Assembly: GCA_963576565.1 (NCBI GenBank)
Contig: OY755044.1
Coordinates: 53,849,783 to 53,913,782 of the forward strand
Length of the DNA: 64,000 nt
Source: Aspidapion aeneum
Lineage: Eukaryota; Arthropoda; Insecta; Coleoptera; Brentidae
Reading direction: 5' to 3'
Below are positions 54,346-64,000 of this stretch, in pieces. The position numbers and the translations under genes were made by a program. Within the stretch, counting starts at the first letter, position 1. Each line of letters begins with the position of its first letter. The notes under the pieces are model-generated. The model had not been told where the DNA came from. It saw only the letters and a list, made by a program, of their open reading frames with translations, and did not search any database.

Positions 54346-54813
54346 GTTAGCTCCCGCTAAATTTCGCGGTTGTTTATATATATTTTTAAAAACACACAAC
54401 TGTATGAAGGACAAAGCGCATTCCGCGTATTTGGACATGCGCACCAACAACCGGCGAGATCATTGTCAATCGCCTAGAGAAAAAGGCGTGTTAATTTCGT
54501 TCTCCAACTATTTCAAATATCTACACCTGAAAGTGCTCGATTTTTGTATACTGAAGCATAGAACTAGAAACGTCAACCCTTCAGCTACGTGGTGACATCA
54601 TTAGATCCATCAGGGGCCCCTGGGAACGAGAAGAATTTGGCTGCAAAGGAGGTGAATGCACTTATCTGATTACCGTTGTGTGGTTCCAACAATTTTACCT
54701 ATGGACGTCTGATTATTTCGTAATCATATCAATATATTTATGTTTGCTCGCGATATCATTAATTAAAATATTTACAGTCCATTGCCTTTAACGTTTTTCT
54801 ATCCGCGAGTTAA
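54346..54813. mobile_element. Nested 468-bp DNA element, 9-bp TSD
   Basis: CAGACCTGT lies at both 54337-54345 and 54814-54822. Removing the insert would rejoin the host LINE frame at the N-T-G-L codons. The ends, GTTAGCTCCCG and (inverted) TTAACTCGCG, give a short imperfect TIR. The interior has no coding motif. The 9-bp TSD would fit a MULE-like element, but the short TIR leaves this open. Confidence 0.7.
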
Positions 54814-55158
54814 CAGACCTGTATTTTGGTTATTACAATAAATTAGCTGGCAATGGTAATCGGAAAAACCTGCCTGAAAATTTTTACAAGTAAAGTATGT
54901 TGGGTTTGATGTAATCACATAATCAAGACCAGAGACACTAACATTATTCCTATTTGTAAAAATTCTTGTTGCCTCTTTTATGAAAGACGTTGGTTGAAGG
55001 GATTCAAATATATCATTAAGCATTTTAAAATATTTGGAGTTTCTACCGTTAGGCAGTTGGTCAATATTTAAGTCTGAACAAATAAAAAGGTTTGGAAATC
55101 CTTCGAGGATTTTTGTCAAGATTTCCACAAAAATGTCTAAAAAAGCTTTAATATATAT

Positions 55159-57225
55159 TTACTCATTACGAAACAAAATTATTTTTGTGTTAGTGCTTCT
55201 TGATCTGTTCTTTTTTTTTAAATCCAATTGTTTCATTGTTTCATGATGGATTCTTATTTTAAAATAAAGCTTTAAAATAAGTTTGCTAATGTAGAAAGGA
55301 TGTTCCGATAAAATTTCATCATCAAACATATGATCCACAAATTGATTAAATATGGTTCCAGGTAAAGTTTTAAAAGTATTTGTTATTAAAATATCCATAA
55401 GATTTTTGTTGTTTTTATTAAAGATCCCCTTTGTAGAATTAAAGAATCTGAAAAACTTTTCAGCGGCTTTGCATATGTCTGTAACAAATTTTGAAGCTTT
55501 AATAAGGCGACCATAAGTTTTTCTTTTCTGTAGGAGTGAAGTATTACCATCTTCTAAAGACTCCATGCATTTTTCACAACTGACAACTTTTTTTAAACCT
55601 CTTACTACAAAACCTGAAATATAACCAACTATATCTTCGACATATAGAGTGAGATCCCATGCATTGGAATTTAAATAACTTTTTTCGATGTCGTCCTTTA
55701 TTGATGCCATATATTCTTGGTAAACCTTTGAATCTTCTAATCTTTCTCCCATCTCTGTGATTAAAATTTTTGGTTGCGAACCACAGGTTAATATTGGAAT
55801 AGATTCCAGATCTATAGTATTTCCCGTATTTGGTGCTCTAATTTCAGAATGGACTAGTAATCTTTTGTAGGCAGCTTCGAATTGCCTAGCAGTTGGATTA
55901 TTGTTAAACCCACCTTTACTCCTTATGGCACCAAAAAACAATTCCAAATGGTCCTGAGAAAGTTTGTACGTAAGAATATACTTCAATAACTGTTTTTCAT
56001 TGACATAGTATTTGTACATTTCATGGAGGCTTTGCATGCAGATAAGAAATCCTAAAAATCCAGTACTTCTTCTTGACTTTATAACTGGACGTCCGTTTAA
56101 GTTAAGACCAATAATGTAAGACTTAATTAAATCAAAGAAATTAAATATCTTAGTTGAATTAATTTTTGATAAGGGTTTCTTAAACGAATACTTTGAAAGT
56201 CTATTTCTGGAATTGAAAATGTCAAATAAGTTATTGAATAATAATAAAAATTCTGATGTTGCCTCGGATTCCTTAAAATCAGGATACATTAAGTCTTCCC
56301 TTAAAAATGTCAAGGCATCACTGACGCTTTTGCTGATTGTTTGTGTTGCCAGCCTTACTTTCATTTTCTCTCTATGCCATGCAACATGCCTCTTGCGTAG
56401 TTTTGTGGCAGCATGTAACCCTTCCATATTTTGCGTGTCAACCAATTTCGTTATATATTGCCACTTTATAGTTTTTTTGATTTGGTCTGTTAATTCGGCT
56501 TGGCTGGCAAGACAATTCCGAACAAGTTTTATCATATGGCATGGATCAAGATAAATAAAAACTGGATCTTTTGTTATTGGGTGGTCAAACGTTGTTTTTA
56601 AATTGAGAGTATCTGAAAAATTCGCTCCTAATTTCTCGCACATCGAAATGTTAGCTGGGGCTCCGTCAAAAGTTACTGATGTGACTATTACGCCACTTTC
56701 GTGAACAAACTCTAAACATTTTTTCAGTAACTCTGCTTTGTCGGCTGCCGACAATCCATCGATTAAAAAGTACCCCACGGGTATTTTCCATGAAGAATTA
56801 AGTCCCACCAGCATAAAAGCTAATGCTTCTCTAGCTTCGGGTAATAAATCGCTATCAATATTCGTTCCAACATCCACATATCCTGTGAACTTTGTCCCAT
56901 TCCATTCAACTTGCTGCCTTATTGACATTTCGTCGAATACTAAGTTACAAAGTATCGGAGAAGAGGAATTCTTTTGCTTCAATTTTAACGCATTTAGTGC
57001 TTCATTGGTAAAACCTGGACTACCGTCTATAGATCGAAACCATCGGGAAATGGTTCCCAAGTGTGGCAAACTACGATTAAATGTATTTCTTACAAAGTTA
57101 TATGCTTTTGGAGAATAAAATGCCAGTGTTAAAGCAAATGATCTCAATATGGGATTGTATTTTTGGCGAACTGGTCCTTTAAGCATTCTTTCAAAAATTT
57201 GTTCAGCTGGTCCATCAAGTGAAGC
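55159..57225 (-). CDS. Exon 8 of the THAP9/P-type gene: catalytic domain
   Basis: The acceptor TTTTTTTGTAG precedes 57225, and the exon continues in phase 0 from exon 7. It covers residues ~292-979. In order it has a helix-turn-helix-like segment (residues ~305-355), the first RNase H strand with D389, the SVTFDGAPAN strand with D478, the YLDPCHMIKLVRN block, a long helical insertion equivalent to the GTP-binding domain of P transposase, and the DHLELFFGAIRSKGG..NNNP block with E719. A cysteine pair C-EKC follows near residue 855. The C terminus is basic, ending in TKIILFRNE. There is no in-frame stop or frameshift over 688 codons. Confidence 0.92.
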   Translation of the reverse strand, partial: ASLDGPAEQIFERMLKGPVRQKYNPILRSFALTLAFYSPKAYNFVRNTFNRSLPHLGTISRWFRSIDGSPGFTNEALNALKLKQKNSSSPILCNLVFDEMSIRQQVEWNGTKFTGYVDVGTNIDSDLLPEAREALAFMLVGLNSSWKIPVGYFLIDGLSAADKAELLKKCLEFVHESGVIVTSVTFDGAPANISMCEKLGANFSDTLNLKTTFDHPITKDPVFIYLDPCHMIKLVRNCLASQAELTDQIKKTIKWQYITKLVDTQNMEGLHAATKLRKRHVAWHREKMKVRLATQTISKSVSDALTFLREDLMYPDFKESEATSEFLLLFNNLFDIFNSRNRLSKYSFKKPLSKINSTKIFNFFDLIKSYIIGLNLNGRPVIKSRRSTGFLGFLICMQSLHEMYKYYVNEKQLLKYILTYKLSQDHLELFFGAIRSKGGFNNNPTARQFEAAYKRLLVHSEIRAPNTGNTIDLESIPILTCGSQPKILITEMGERLEDSKVYQEYMASIKDDIEKSYLNSNAWDLTLYVEDIVGYISGFVVRGLKKVVSCEKCMESLEDGNTSLLQKRKTYGRLIKASKFVTDICKAAEKFFRFFNSTKGIFNKNNKNLMDILITNTFKTLPGTIFNQFVDHMFDDEILSEHPFYISKLILKLYFKIRIHHETMKQLDLKKKNRSRSTNTKIILFRNE

Positions 57226-60200
57226 CTACAAAAAAAATAGCATTTTGTTATTTACAAGAAATTGAATTTCACTGTTGGTCTAAGTCTTCCTAGCTCATTC
57301 CAAATAAGGAAATCACTTCGAAAAAAATAGGTGCAAGCTGAGTTTTGGTACAATTATTCCTTAGCATCTGGGATATATCACCACATATTCTCCGTTAAAA
57401 TCCTCCTTGAGCTTTGCTAGATATAAGGCTTCGAATGTCCTAAAAATCAGTTTTTTGCAATTTGCTCTAAAACTAACAAAAATTTTTTGCCACCCAGTAG
57501 TTAAAATGTTGATAGTTTATAATATTAAGCTTGATGCCCACTTGTACAAAACAAGTTTTACTAAAATTAAGTTTTTGCTTTTTTTGAAAGTAAAGGTTAG
57601 GAAAACAGTCAATACCAGCCGGACCACCAATAGGATTTTGAAAACTTTATTTTTATACAATGAGGAACTGTATGAGAGAAAAAAGCGTAATATTAAGATA
57701 TTCAACTGCTGATTAGAAACAGATAGCAATATTCTTTAAATTTTAGAAAAGTGTTTGCCAAACTTACATGAATTTCCGTATTTTAGTTTTCAAAAAAATC
57801 GCTAAGCGCGCGAACTGATTTTTAGAATAAGGCCTCAAGGGGGATTTTGGCGGAGAATATTTGAGGATGTGGCCCACATGTTAAGGCAGGTTTTAGGATT
57901 TTTTCACCTAATATGACAGGGCTATTCCCAATAAGTCACTGATTTAAAATAGCATATATGCATATTTGCGAAGAGTTGAAAAATTAAGAATCTAAATGAG
58001 CAATATAAATACTACACTCATACTTTGGAACATTTCTCAAAAGTTTTCAAATACACCTTTTAAAAAATAGTTTTGCAAAAGCTGTTACCTTTATGGTTGA
58101 CTCAGATGAATCGCTAATAAGTGATTTGTCCTTTAAATGTTCAATTAACTGGTTTAAGGTTGTTATTCTCAATTTTAGTCTTTTAACAGTCATTTGCAAG
58201 GTATGAATTTTTCGCCTTCTCTTCTCATCAAAATCTTTTACAAAAGCCAGGTTTCTTCTCCTTTTTTCAGGAGTGGAAAAATCACTGCTTGCCAGATCTC
58301 CAATATATCTCTTTCTGAAATCAAAAAGAAAATTAAAAACCAAAATCGCTAAATATAATTTTGCATGTTGTGATAAGGTTACCATAAGTAAGCCAGTAGC
58401 CGTTACCATGTTAAAAATATATGCTGATTTCAAAGTTATTATTTAAAAAATTCAACCCCCTCTTTTACTCTCTTAGCATCAACCAACTTTTATCAAATTT
58501 AAGTGGGCTCATTACAGACCCAAAACAGATTTTTTTTACGAAATTTAGGCAGATAGAACTTGTTGTATTGTAGACTGAAAAAAGTTCTAGCATTTACCTT
58601 CTGTTTATTTTGGCACTTCTTTGGTTTGTCAAATCCCCTTCAACTCCTGACAGAGAAGATGTCGATGTCTGTGGTTCATTAAAGCTGAAAGTAATAAAAA
58701 AATTATTTATCATAATTTATATGTACTTGATATTATATTATATTATGACAATTGATATATGTTAGAACTTTAGGTATCTATGAACATTTGAGATTGTTAC
58801 CTTTTTAATATTTCTTCTACTTCTGAGGCAGTTTTTGTATCATCTGTTGCTGATCCTGTAGTTTCCTTAACTTTAACGCTGCTAAAAAAATAATGACTTT
58901 TTGATATAAATATTTTAGGTTTTTTTCAATTACTGAAAATTTGTGTAAATTACCTATCCATCTAAGTAAACAAATAAAGCAAGGATACCTTTTTATTGGT
59001 TCTTCAACATGTTGCGTCGACGGACCTGCAACATTCATGCCAGATTCTTCCCATTGAATTATTTGTTCCTCAAATTGTCTGGAGGAGGGGCATGCAATAC
59101 TTTGGTCAGTCGGCTCTTCGACTAGAGTTTCAAAAGGAATATCTCGTGATCTAAAAATATTTTAGCTATAACTTTTACATTTTTAATATTTACAAGATTA
59201 ATGTTATAGTTTTCTACAGATGTGCATATGAGTCCCTTCATGTAACTAGGAAATATATAAAAACTCACCTTAAAGATTTTCCACCAGGTGAATCAAAAAC
59301 AGTAGAGTCTGAACTAAAACCAAAAAATACATGTAAATAATCAGTCCTGTAGATAAACATTATTTTTGACATATACAAAAACATATGAATGTGTGATATA
59401 ATGAGTTTTTGAAAAAACTTTGTTCAAAAATGTGTTTTTAAAATATTTTTATTCAACCAAAAAATTCTGAGAAATTAAAACAAAGGGTACTTTGCTGGCT
59501 TTAAAAATTATGTCGGTTAGAATCATATGGAAAACTTTTTTATTATTAATTTTACAAAAAAACTTTTCTGTATAAAAAATTTTGCATGTTCTAAAACCTA
59601 AAATACAATAATCAGTTATCAAATTTTTTAAGGCATATAAGAGGTTTGTGAAAAAATATAAATTTTAGTCAAAAGTAAAATACCTTTATTTTTGACAATA
59701 CCTATCGAAAATTGTTAAGAAAAGTTGATCTGAAATAAAACCCAGGTTTAAATATGCAGATAATGAAAAAATTACTTTTTATTTTCTGAAATGTGTCTAC
59801 AATAACAATGCAAATATAACTGTAGTTAAATGTAACCTAAGATGCACTCAGATACATATAAAATGTACTATAGCCTTGAACAAACTTCATATTTTTTGAG
59901 AAACCTTGTAATGACTAAAAAAAAATAAATATCTAATATTGGTATTTGAAGTTATAGAACATGCAGAACTTTTTTATGAAGAATCACTTATTTTCCTAAA
60001 ATTAATAATAAAAACGTTTTCCATAGGGTTCCAAGTTACAGACATCCCATATAGAGCCCTCACTAAACTATTAAATACTTTTACAAAGTTAGTAAATAAT
60101 CCAGAATTGTGTGCTTTTTATTTGCCCTTTGTTCAGCAATTTTTTTTCTTTTCATCTTCTTAAAAAAAACAGGGGTGGGTTTGCTAACTTTATATATCCA

Positions 60201-62257
60201 CACTGAAATATCAAATATTTTAATGTTGATATTCCACAATTTTTGTGTGCTCTTAATTCCTCAGAATGGTTTTTAACCTGTTATGATACCTCCTGATTCT
60301 TTTTCGTTTGACATAGTTTCTTTATAAAGAAATTAAATTCATTCATTAAAAATACAATTCTTCTAAAATACAGGGTTTAAAACACAGACATACAGTCAGG
60401 GACTTTTAAAATTACCAGTGTATGTTTTTTCTGTCAAAATTAATCATTTAAATAAATAAAAAAAAATGTTTAAATATGTATGTATACAGACAGAGGTAAG
60501 GTTCACAATTTTTTTGTTTTGGTTCAAACTACTTTTCTGAATTTCAAATAGGGATATTTTTTATTTTCGAGGACGGCAATTTAAAAAGTCCCCGTCTGTA
60601 CCTAACATTAAAGCACTACCTAATTATGAAATACCAACATCAAAAAAAGATTTAATATTTCAGTGTGGGCTTGCTGGGTTTATATAAAGCTGGCAGCTCA
60701 CCCCTGCAGGATAACATCCTGTCATGGCTTAATTGCCATGGGTCACTATTGCTATCTCGCTAACTACAAGAACTACAAGGTTGGTCAAATTAGATAAAAT
60801 GAGCTGTTTTTAGGGGAAATTAAAAATCTGGTTTCTCATTAAAAAAAAAACTATTCTATCCCGAGCTACGGCGGTTTTTCGAAAAATTGCTTAAAACTAT
60901 TTTATCACATATCTCAATAAGCTACTAGCTTTTAGAAAAAAATCGTCAAGGATTTTTTTTGCATTTTTGACGTTTTTTAATTTGGTATTTTTTATAAAAA
61001 TTTACTACGTCTAGTTTTCAAGATATTACCATTAACTTACTTTTTTAGATACAGACCTGTATTTTTTATATTTTTTAAAAGAACTTTTTTTTATGATTTT
61101 AACGATGTATCACATGTTCATATTTGTTTGGATTTTAATGCTAAAAAATGGTATTTAAGTTTTTTGTCACTTTTACCGTTTTATCATAGCTTGAACCAAC
61201 ATGGGAGCAAATTTTGAAAATACACCGTAGCTCGGGATATAATAGTTTTTTTTAAATTTCAAACTAGATTTTTAGTCTCCCCCAAAAACTGCTTATTTTA
61301 TCTAATATGAATAACCTTGTAGTTCTTATAGTTACTGAGATAGCAATAGTGGCCCATGGCAATTAAGACACCCTGTATATTTGTTGAGAAGCCAGACTTG
61401 TTTAGCTATGTTTATGTAGGTCAATTTTTTTCGCAGTTCTGAATTTTTACTTTAACTTATATTATCCCAAGTATTTTTTTTTCTTAAAAATGTATATTTT
61501 TAATATTTTTTAGTTAGTAGGTTAGAATCTGTATATATTATGTAGTTATTTAAGAAAATACATTTGACCAATAGTAGTACACCCTACATAAACTTAAAAT
61601 GTAATTGGTATTCAAATACATTGCAGGATATGGAGCCAGCAAGCAATTTTTTAGCTGTATACTGTACTTAAACAGGTATGATGGATCAAAAAAGGTTAAT
61701 ATCACCCTGTATAAATTTTACAAAAAATATATGTTTAATTGGGATTAAGCCATTCAAAATGGTTATAAAATTTTAGTAAAAACCCTTACCTGTATGATGC
61801 AGAATCTACAAAAACAGAAGTGTCAAACCTAGGTTCGCCATCTGGCCTGATTTGTTTTTTTCCATTAGTACTTATAGTGATGATATCACTGGGATCAAAA
61901 TGGTCTGAGCAAATAAATGCATATTTAATTATTGGTTTATTTTCCAACCCCAAAATGGATATCCACCTTTGTCTTTTTTCAGGTTTTTGAGGAAACCTAG
62001 AAAAAAATTGTATTAAAAGGTTTTTCCAAAAATTTAAACTTTTTTTAAAGTTTTTAACAAATTTTTGTCCTTTTTATTTTCCGAAAAACCAAGAATTTGA
62101 ATTATTTTTTCCATCAAAACCACGGAAGCTACACCACTGGTTACCTTAAAGGCAAACTAATGTTATGATAAAAAAAACATAAAGATGCTTACCTTCGAAA
62201 TATCAATTGTGGACTGGAATAGTCCATTTTTTTGCAAACAACACATTGGTGCACCAT
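55159..62257 (-). CDS. THAP9/P-element-type transposase, intact 8-exon gene
   Basis: Minus-strand exons are 62257-62193, 61996-61790, 59313-59269, 59150-58989, 58881-58801, 58684-58598, 58314-58089 and 57225-55159. All introns are GT-AG. Exons 1-6 end in phase 2 and exon 7 in phase 0. The total is 2940 nt, about 979 codons without a stop. Residues 1-90 are a THAP finger (C5-x2-C8, W33, C51-x2-H54). Exons 3-6 encode a serine/glutamate-rich linker, exon 7 a basic coiled coil, and exon 8 the P-type transposase. Candidate catalytic residues are D389 (VFDEM), D478 (TFDGAPAN) and E719 (HLELFFGAIRSKGG). Drosophila P transposase and human THAP9 share this plan. The length is close to THAP9 (~900 aa). 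No P-type TIRs were found, so active transposon versus domesticated gene is open. Confidence 0.9.
60170..60706. mobile_element. MITE-like inverted-repeat element in intron 2
   Basis: Ends are CAGGGGTGGG and, inverted, CAGGGGTGAG. The ~70-bp arms share a GCTAACTTTATATA/GCTTTATATAAACCC region, CCACACTGAAATAT and a TTTTTGATGTTG/TTTTAATGTTGATATT region. It lies between exons 2 and 3 of the THAP9/P-type gene and abuts the next foldback at 60707. The TSD was not resolved. Confidence 0.65.
60707..61375. repeat. Foldback element in intron 2
   Basis: The left arm, 60718-60880 (TTAATTGCCATGGGTCACTA, CTACAAGAACTACAAGGTT, TATCCCGAGCTACGG), is repeated inverted at 61225-61375, ending ACACCCTGTAT. The interior is T-rich. 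Its degenerate relative is at 3110-3222. It does not disrupt splice sites of the host gene. Confidence 0.75.
61790..62257 (-). CDS. Exons 1-2 of the THAP9/P-type gene: THAP zinc finger
   Basis: The ATG at 62257 gives MVHQCVVCKKMDYSSPQLIF. A donor CGAAG|GTAAGC at 62192 joins an acceptor TTTTTTCTAG before 61996, restoring RRFPQKPEKRQRWISILG. The finger is completed by YAFICSDHFDPSD and RPDGEPRFDTSVF, the last in the place of the AVPTIF box. The spacing C-x2-C-x42-C-x2-H fits the THAP consensus. The exon is easy to miss because neither half forms a long open frame. THAP domains in this family bind DNA, usually transposon ends or gene promoters. Confidence 0.88.
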
Positions 62258-62614
62258 TATTTTTGTCTTTTAAATAGTTTTTCTTTCAAATAATTTCAAA
62301 ATGCTCACAAAAAACGTAAAAATTCACTCACTAAACGTAAAACTCCGCGCTGAAACACTGTACTCGCAAAAATGGCCGACTAAACCACGGAACACAAAGG
62401 ACGACACAGCCGTGACGTCGGTGTCTACGTTGCGACGTTGTCGACCTTATGATTTTAAGCCTAAATATAAAGAAAAAGCACATTGCTGAGGTTTAAGTAA
62501 TCTTAAAAATGTTCTGTTAGGAAAAGCACCGCACCGAGACGGCAAACATGCATTTTACCATAAAAGCTGCTGGATTGCTTACTTTTGTAAACAGTTTTAT
62601 CTGGTGTTTGTTTA
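62258..62614 (-). promoter_or_regulatory. Upstream region of the THAP9/P-type gene
   Basis: Between the ATG at 62257 and the BEL element lies about 350 bp without coding sequence. The 62340-62460 part is GC-rich compared with its surroundings and contains CTCGCAAAAATGGCCGAC (62371-62388) and a CRE-like TGACGTCG at 62413. No TATA box is placed with confidence. This composition suits a gene promoter. No terminal inverted repeat matching the region beyond 55159 was found. Confidence 0.4.
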
Positions 62615-64000
62615 TTAATCTAAGGTCACAACACGAATATGACCGTCTGAGCCAGGGTGTACGTCGACAATTCGCCCAACAGCCCATTGCAATGGCGGTT
62701 TTTGTTCATTTTTTACCACGACTAAAGTATTTAGTTTAATATTGTTAGAAGCCTCTGTCCATTTAGAACGCTGTTGCAAGGTGTTTAGGTACTCCAAGTT
62801 CCAGCGTTTCCAAAAATCGGACTGGAGCCTTTGCACCAGCTGCCAGCGGGACAGGGTGTTCAACTTGGAATCAGAAAAATCGGGTTCTGGTACGGAATTC
62901 AACGGTTCCAGGGTAAGAAAATGACCAGGGGTCAGAGGAAGAAAGTCATTCGGATCCATACTTTGGGCATACAGAGGCCGGCTGTTTAGTATGGATTCGA
63001 CCTGATACAAAAAAGTAAAAAACTCTTCATAGGTTAACCGTTGCTCACCTATTACACGTTTTAAATTTGCCTTGGTGGATTTAACTCCTGCCTCGGCTAG
63101 TCCGTTTAGGTGCGGACTACCAGGACTTGAAAAATGCCAGGTAATTTTTAGACATGCTTCCTGGGAGTACTGTTTGAGTAAACGATCAGCTCCCAAGAAC
63201 GCGCTACCACAATCTGAGTAAATGTCAGAGATTCTTCCTCTTCTTGCCACAAATCTCTTAAAAGCCGCAAGAAAGGTAGGGGTGGAAATATCGGAGGTAA
63301 GTTCTAGGTGAACTGCCTTTGTTGCGGAGCAGACTAAGACAAGAATATAACCTTTGGATACCTTTGCACCTCGGTACTTTCCCATTGTAATTGGAAAGGG
63401 ACCACAATAATCTATGGCAACATGTGAAAATGCTTTTACTTGAGAGATGCGTTGAGCAGGCAAGTTGCCCATGATTTGTACGGAAGGTTTAGGATTTAAT
63501 CGATAGCATAAAATGCAATGAGAAGTTACGCTCTCGATTGCATAGCGAGGGGAAAGGATCCAAAATTGTTGTTTCAAGAGGTAATGCAACGTTTTTTGAC
63601 CGGGATGACAGTACCTTTTGTGAGTGTACTCAATGACAAGTTGAGTAAGACGGTGAGAACGTGGTAAAAGTAAAGGGTGTTTTGCTGAATAAGAGAGTTC
63701 GGAAGAATGTGGTAATCGACCCCCCACTCTTAAGCAGCCTTGTGTATCTAGAAAAAGTGAAAGTTTACGAAATTGTTTAGGAAGTAGCTTTGCGTCATTC
63801 AAACGTGAAATGAGATCAGCAAAGATGGAACGTTGAACATGCCGAACGAGAACAATAAGAGAATGTTGAAGTTCTACTTCGGTAATATTTTCGTTAGGAT
63901 ATTTAGATTTCTTTTCGGTAAGGCGAAAAATATAGGAAATTATGCGTTGAATTTTCTCTAGGGAAGAGTAACGAGAAAGAAAAGTATCAAGCATGTGTGG
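62615..64000 (-). pseudogene. BEL/Pao pol: integrase region, truncated at both visible limits
   Basis: The frame enters from beyond the window and runs to a stop at 62615. It shows RNase H-integrase linker sequence, a zinc finger (HKRYCHPGQKTLHYLL .. HCILC) and the BEL/Pao integrase core: D in HVAIDYCGPF, D in DIYSDCGSAF, E in HLNGLAEAGVKS. Then come the C-terminal TPGHFL, WQLVQRLQSDFWKRW and GRIVDVHPGSDG(H)IRVVTL. It stops right after VVTL, earlier than is typical for the family, and no LTR is visible downstream (to 62258), so the 3' end is probably truncated. Upstream pol and gag, if present, lie beyond 64000. Confidence 0.9.

Larger units (their letters stand above)
51653..55150 (-). pseudogene. 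LINE (Jockey/CR1-like), near full pol, with two nested insertions
   Basis: On the minus strand the order is endonuclease C-terminal part (55150-54823), linker (54336-53792) and reverse transcriptase (53055-51653). The endonuclease shows FICSDLNIDQL, SGLDYVITS and FSDYHCQLIY. The linker has ELFFSTFDWCFQL. RT shows STGPDG, FPSRLKLPIFKKGN, QHGFRSKHSTETA, FDLTRAFDNID, GTPQGSVLG and the catalytic MFADDTS. The end is a TVTEFENFL-like segment closing at 51653. Stops and frameshifts break it. It begins within ~10 bp of the stop of the THAP/P gene at 55159, so it probably landed in that gene's 3' flank. Confidence 0.9.

Noticed and set aside
54064..54450. 128-codon frame read as one gene
   Set aside because: It crosses the boundary between the LINE linker and the nested 468-bp element, so its first part is not LINE coding sequence.
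56213..57118. Plus-strand frames of 113 and 126 codons
   Set aside because: Antisense shadows of exon 8 of the transposase gene.
58047..58433. 128-codon frame as an independent gene
   Set aside because: Only 58089-58314 is coding, as exon 7. The rest reads into introns on both sides.
62258..62614. P-element terminal inverted repeat
   Set aside because: I compared this region by eye with sequence beyond 55159 and found no inverted match; the LINE insertion complicates the search.

Overview
The window looks like repeat-dense nuclear DNA from an insect or other arthropod. It is AT-rich, and its only recognisable coding sequence is transposable-element-derived. It carries insect-type Ty3/gypsy, copia, BEL/Pao, LINE and Penelope-like sequences, hAT-like MITEs, a copia-type half-tRNA-iMet primer site and a TTAGG-related decamer array. 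I see no ordinary housekeeping gene, no rRNA and no credible functional tRNA gene. Species cannot be fixed from sequence alone.

Layout. 1-5.6 kb: small inverted-repeat elements (hAT-like MITE 1832-2013, foldback 2281-3010, two opposed copies of a TIR element at 3433-3921 and 5134-5599). 5.6-11.9 kb: degenerate AAGATGGCGGC modules in inverted orientation around a hairpin-ended repeat. That repeat is split by a deleted Ty3/gypsy copy (7185-11007, minus). 12.4-15.5 kb: a shortened copia element with 5-bp TSDs. 15.8-22.6 kb: a cluster of nested elements whose arms are arrays of short convergent repeats, with 8-bp or 9-bp TSDs. 22.6-34.2 kb: further foldbacks, hairpin-ended repeats, MITEs and a 5'-truncated LINE. 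34256-40657: a nearly complete Ty3/gypsy element with two indistinguishable 416-bp LTRs but a broken reverse transcriptase. 40.7-46.5 kb: a GA-rich hairpin, Penelope-like and mariner-like fragments, a ~46-copy TTGGGTTAGG array and a GGCGCC-rich foldback. 51.65-55.15 kb: a broken LINE carrying two nested insertions. 55159-62257 (minus): the most gene-like locus. 62615-64000: the 3' part of a BEL/Pao pol gene running off the window.

The most notable gene is at 55159-62257. Eight exons with consensus splice sites and consistent phases encode an uninterrupted reading frame of about 979 codons. It has an N-terminal THAP C2CH zinc finger, a coiled coil and a P-element/THAP9-type transposase with candidate D, D, E residues. 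It could be a live P-type transposase or a domesticated host gene.

The most notable pattern is a group of foldback-like elements. Each has defined terminal inverted repeats and arms made of 10-17-bp modules, but the module sequence differs from family to family. Families at 3.4/5.1 kb and 18.0 kb share termini and core motifs but not arm repeats. Families at 19.4 and 20.6 kb share a core but not arm repeats. The families at 5.1, 15.8 and 18.0 kb also share a TGTACACCG box just inside the TIR. This suggests modular elements whose arms turn over rapidly between conserved ends and cores.
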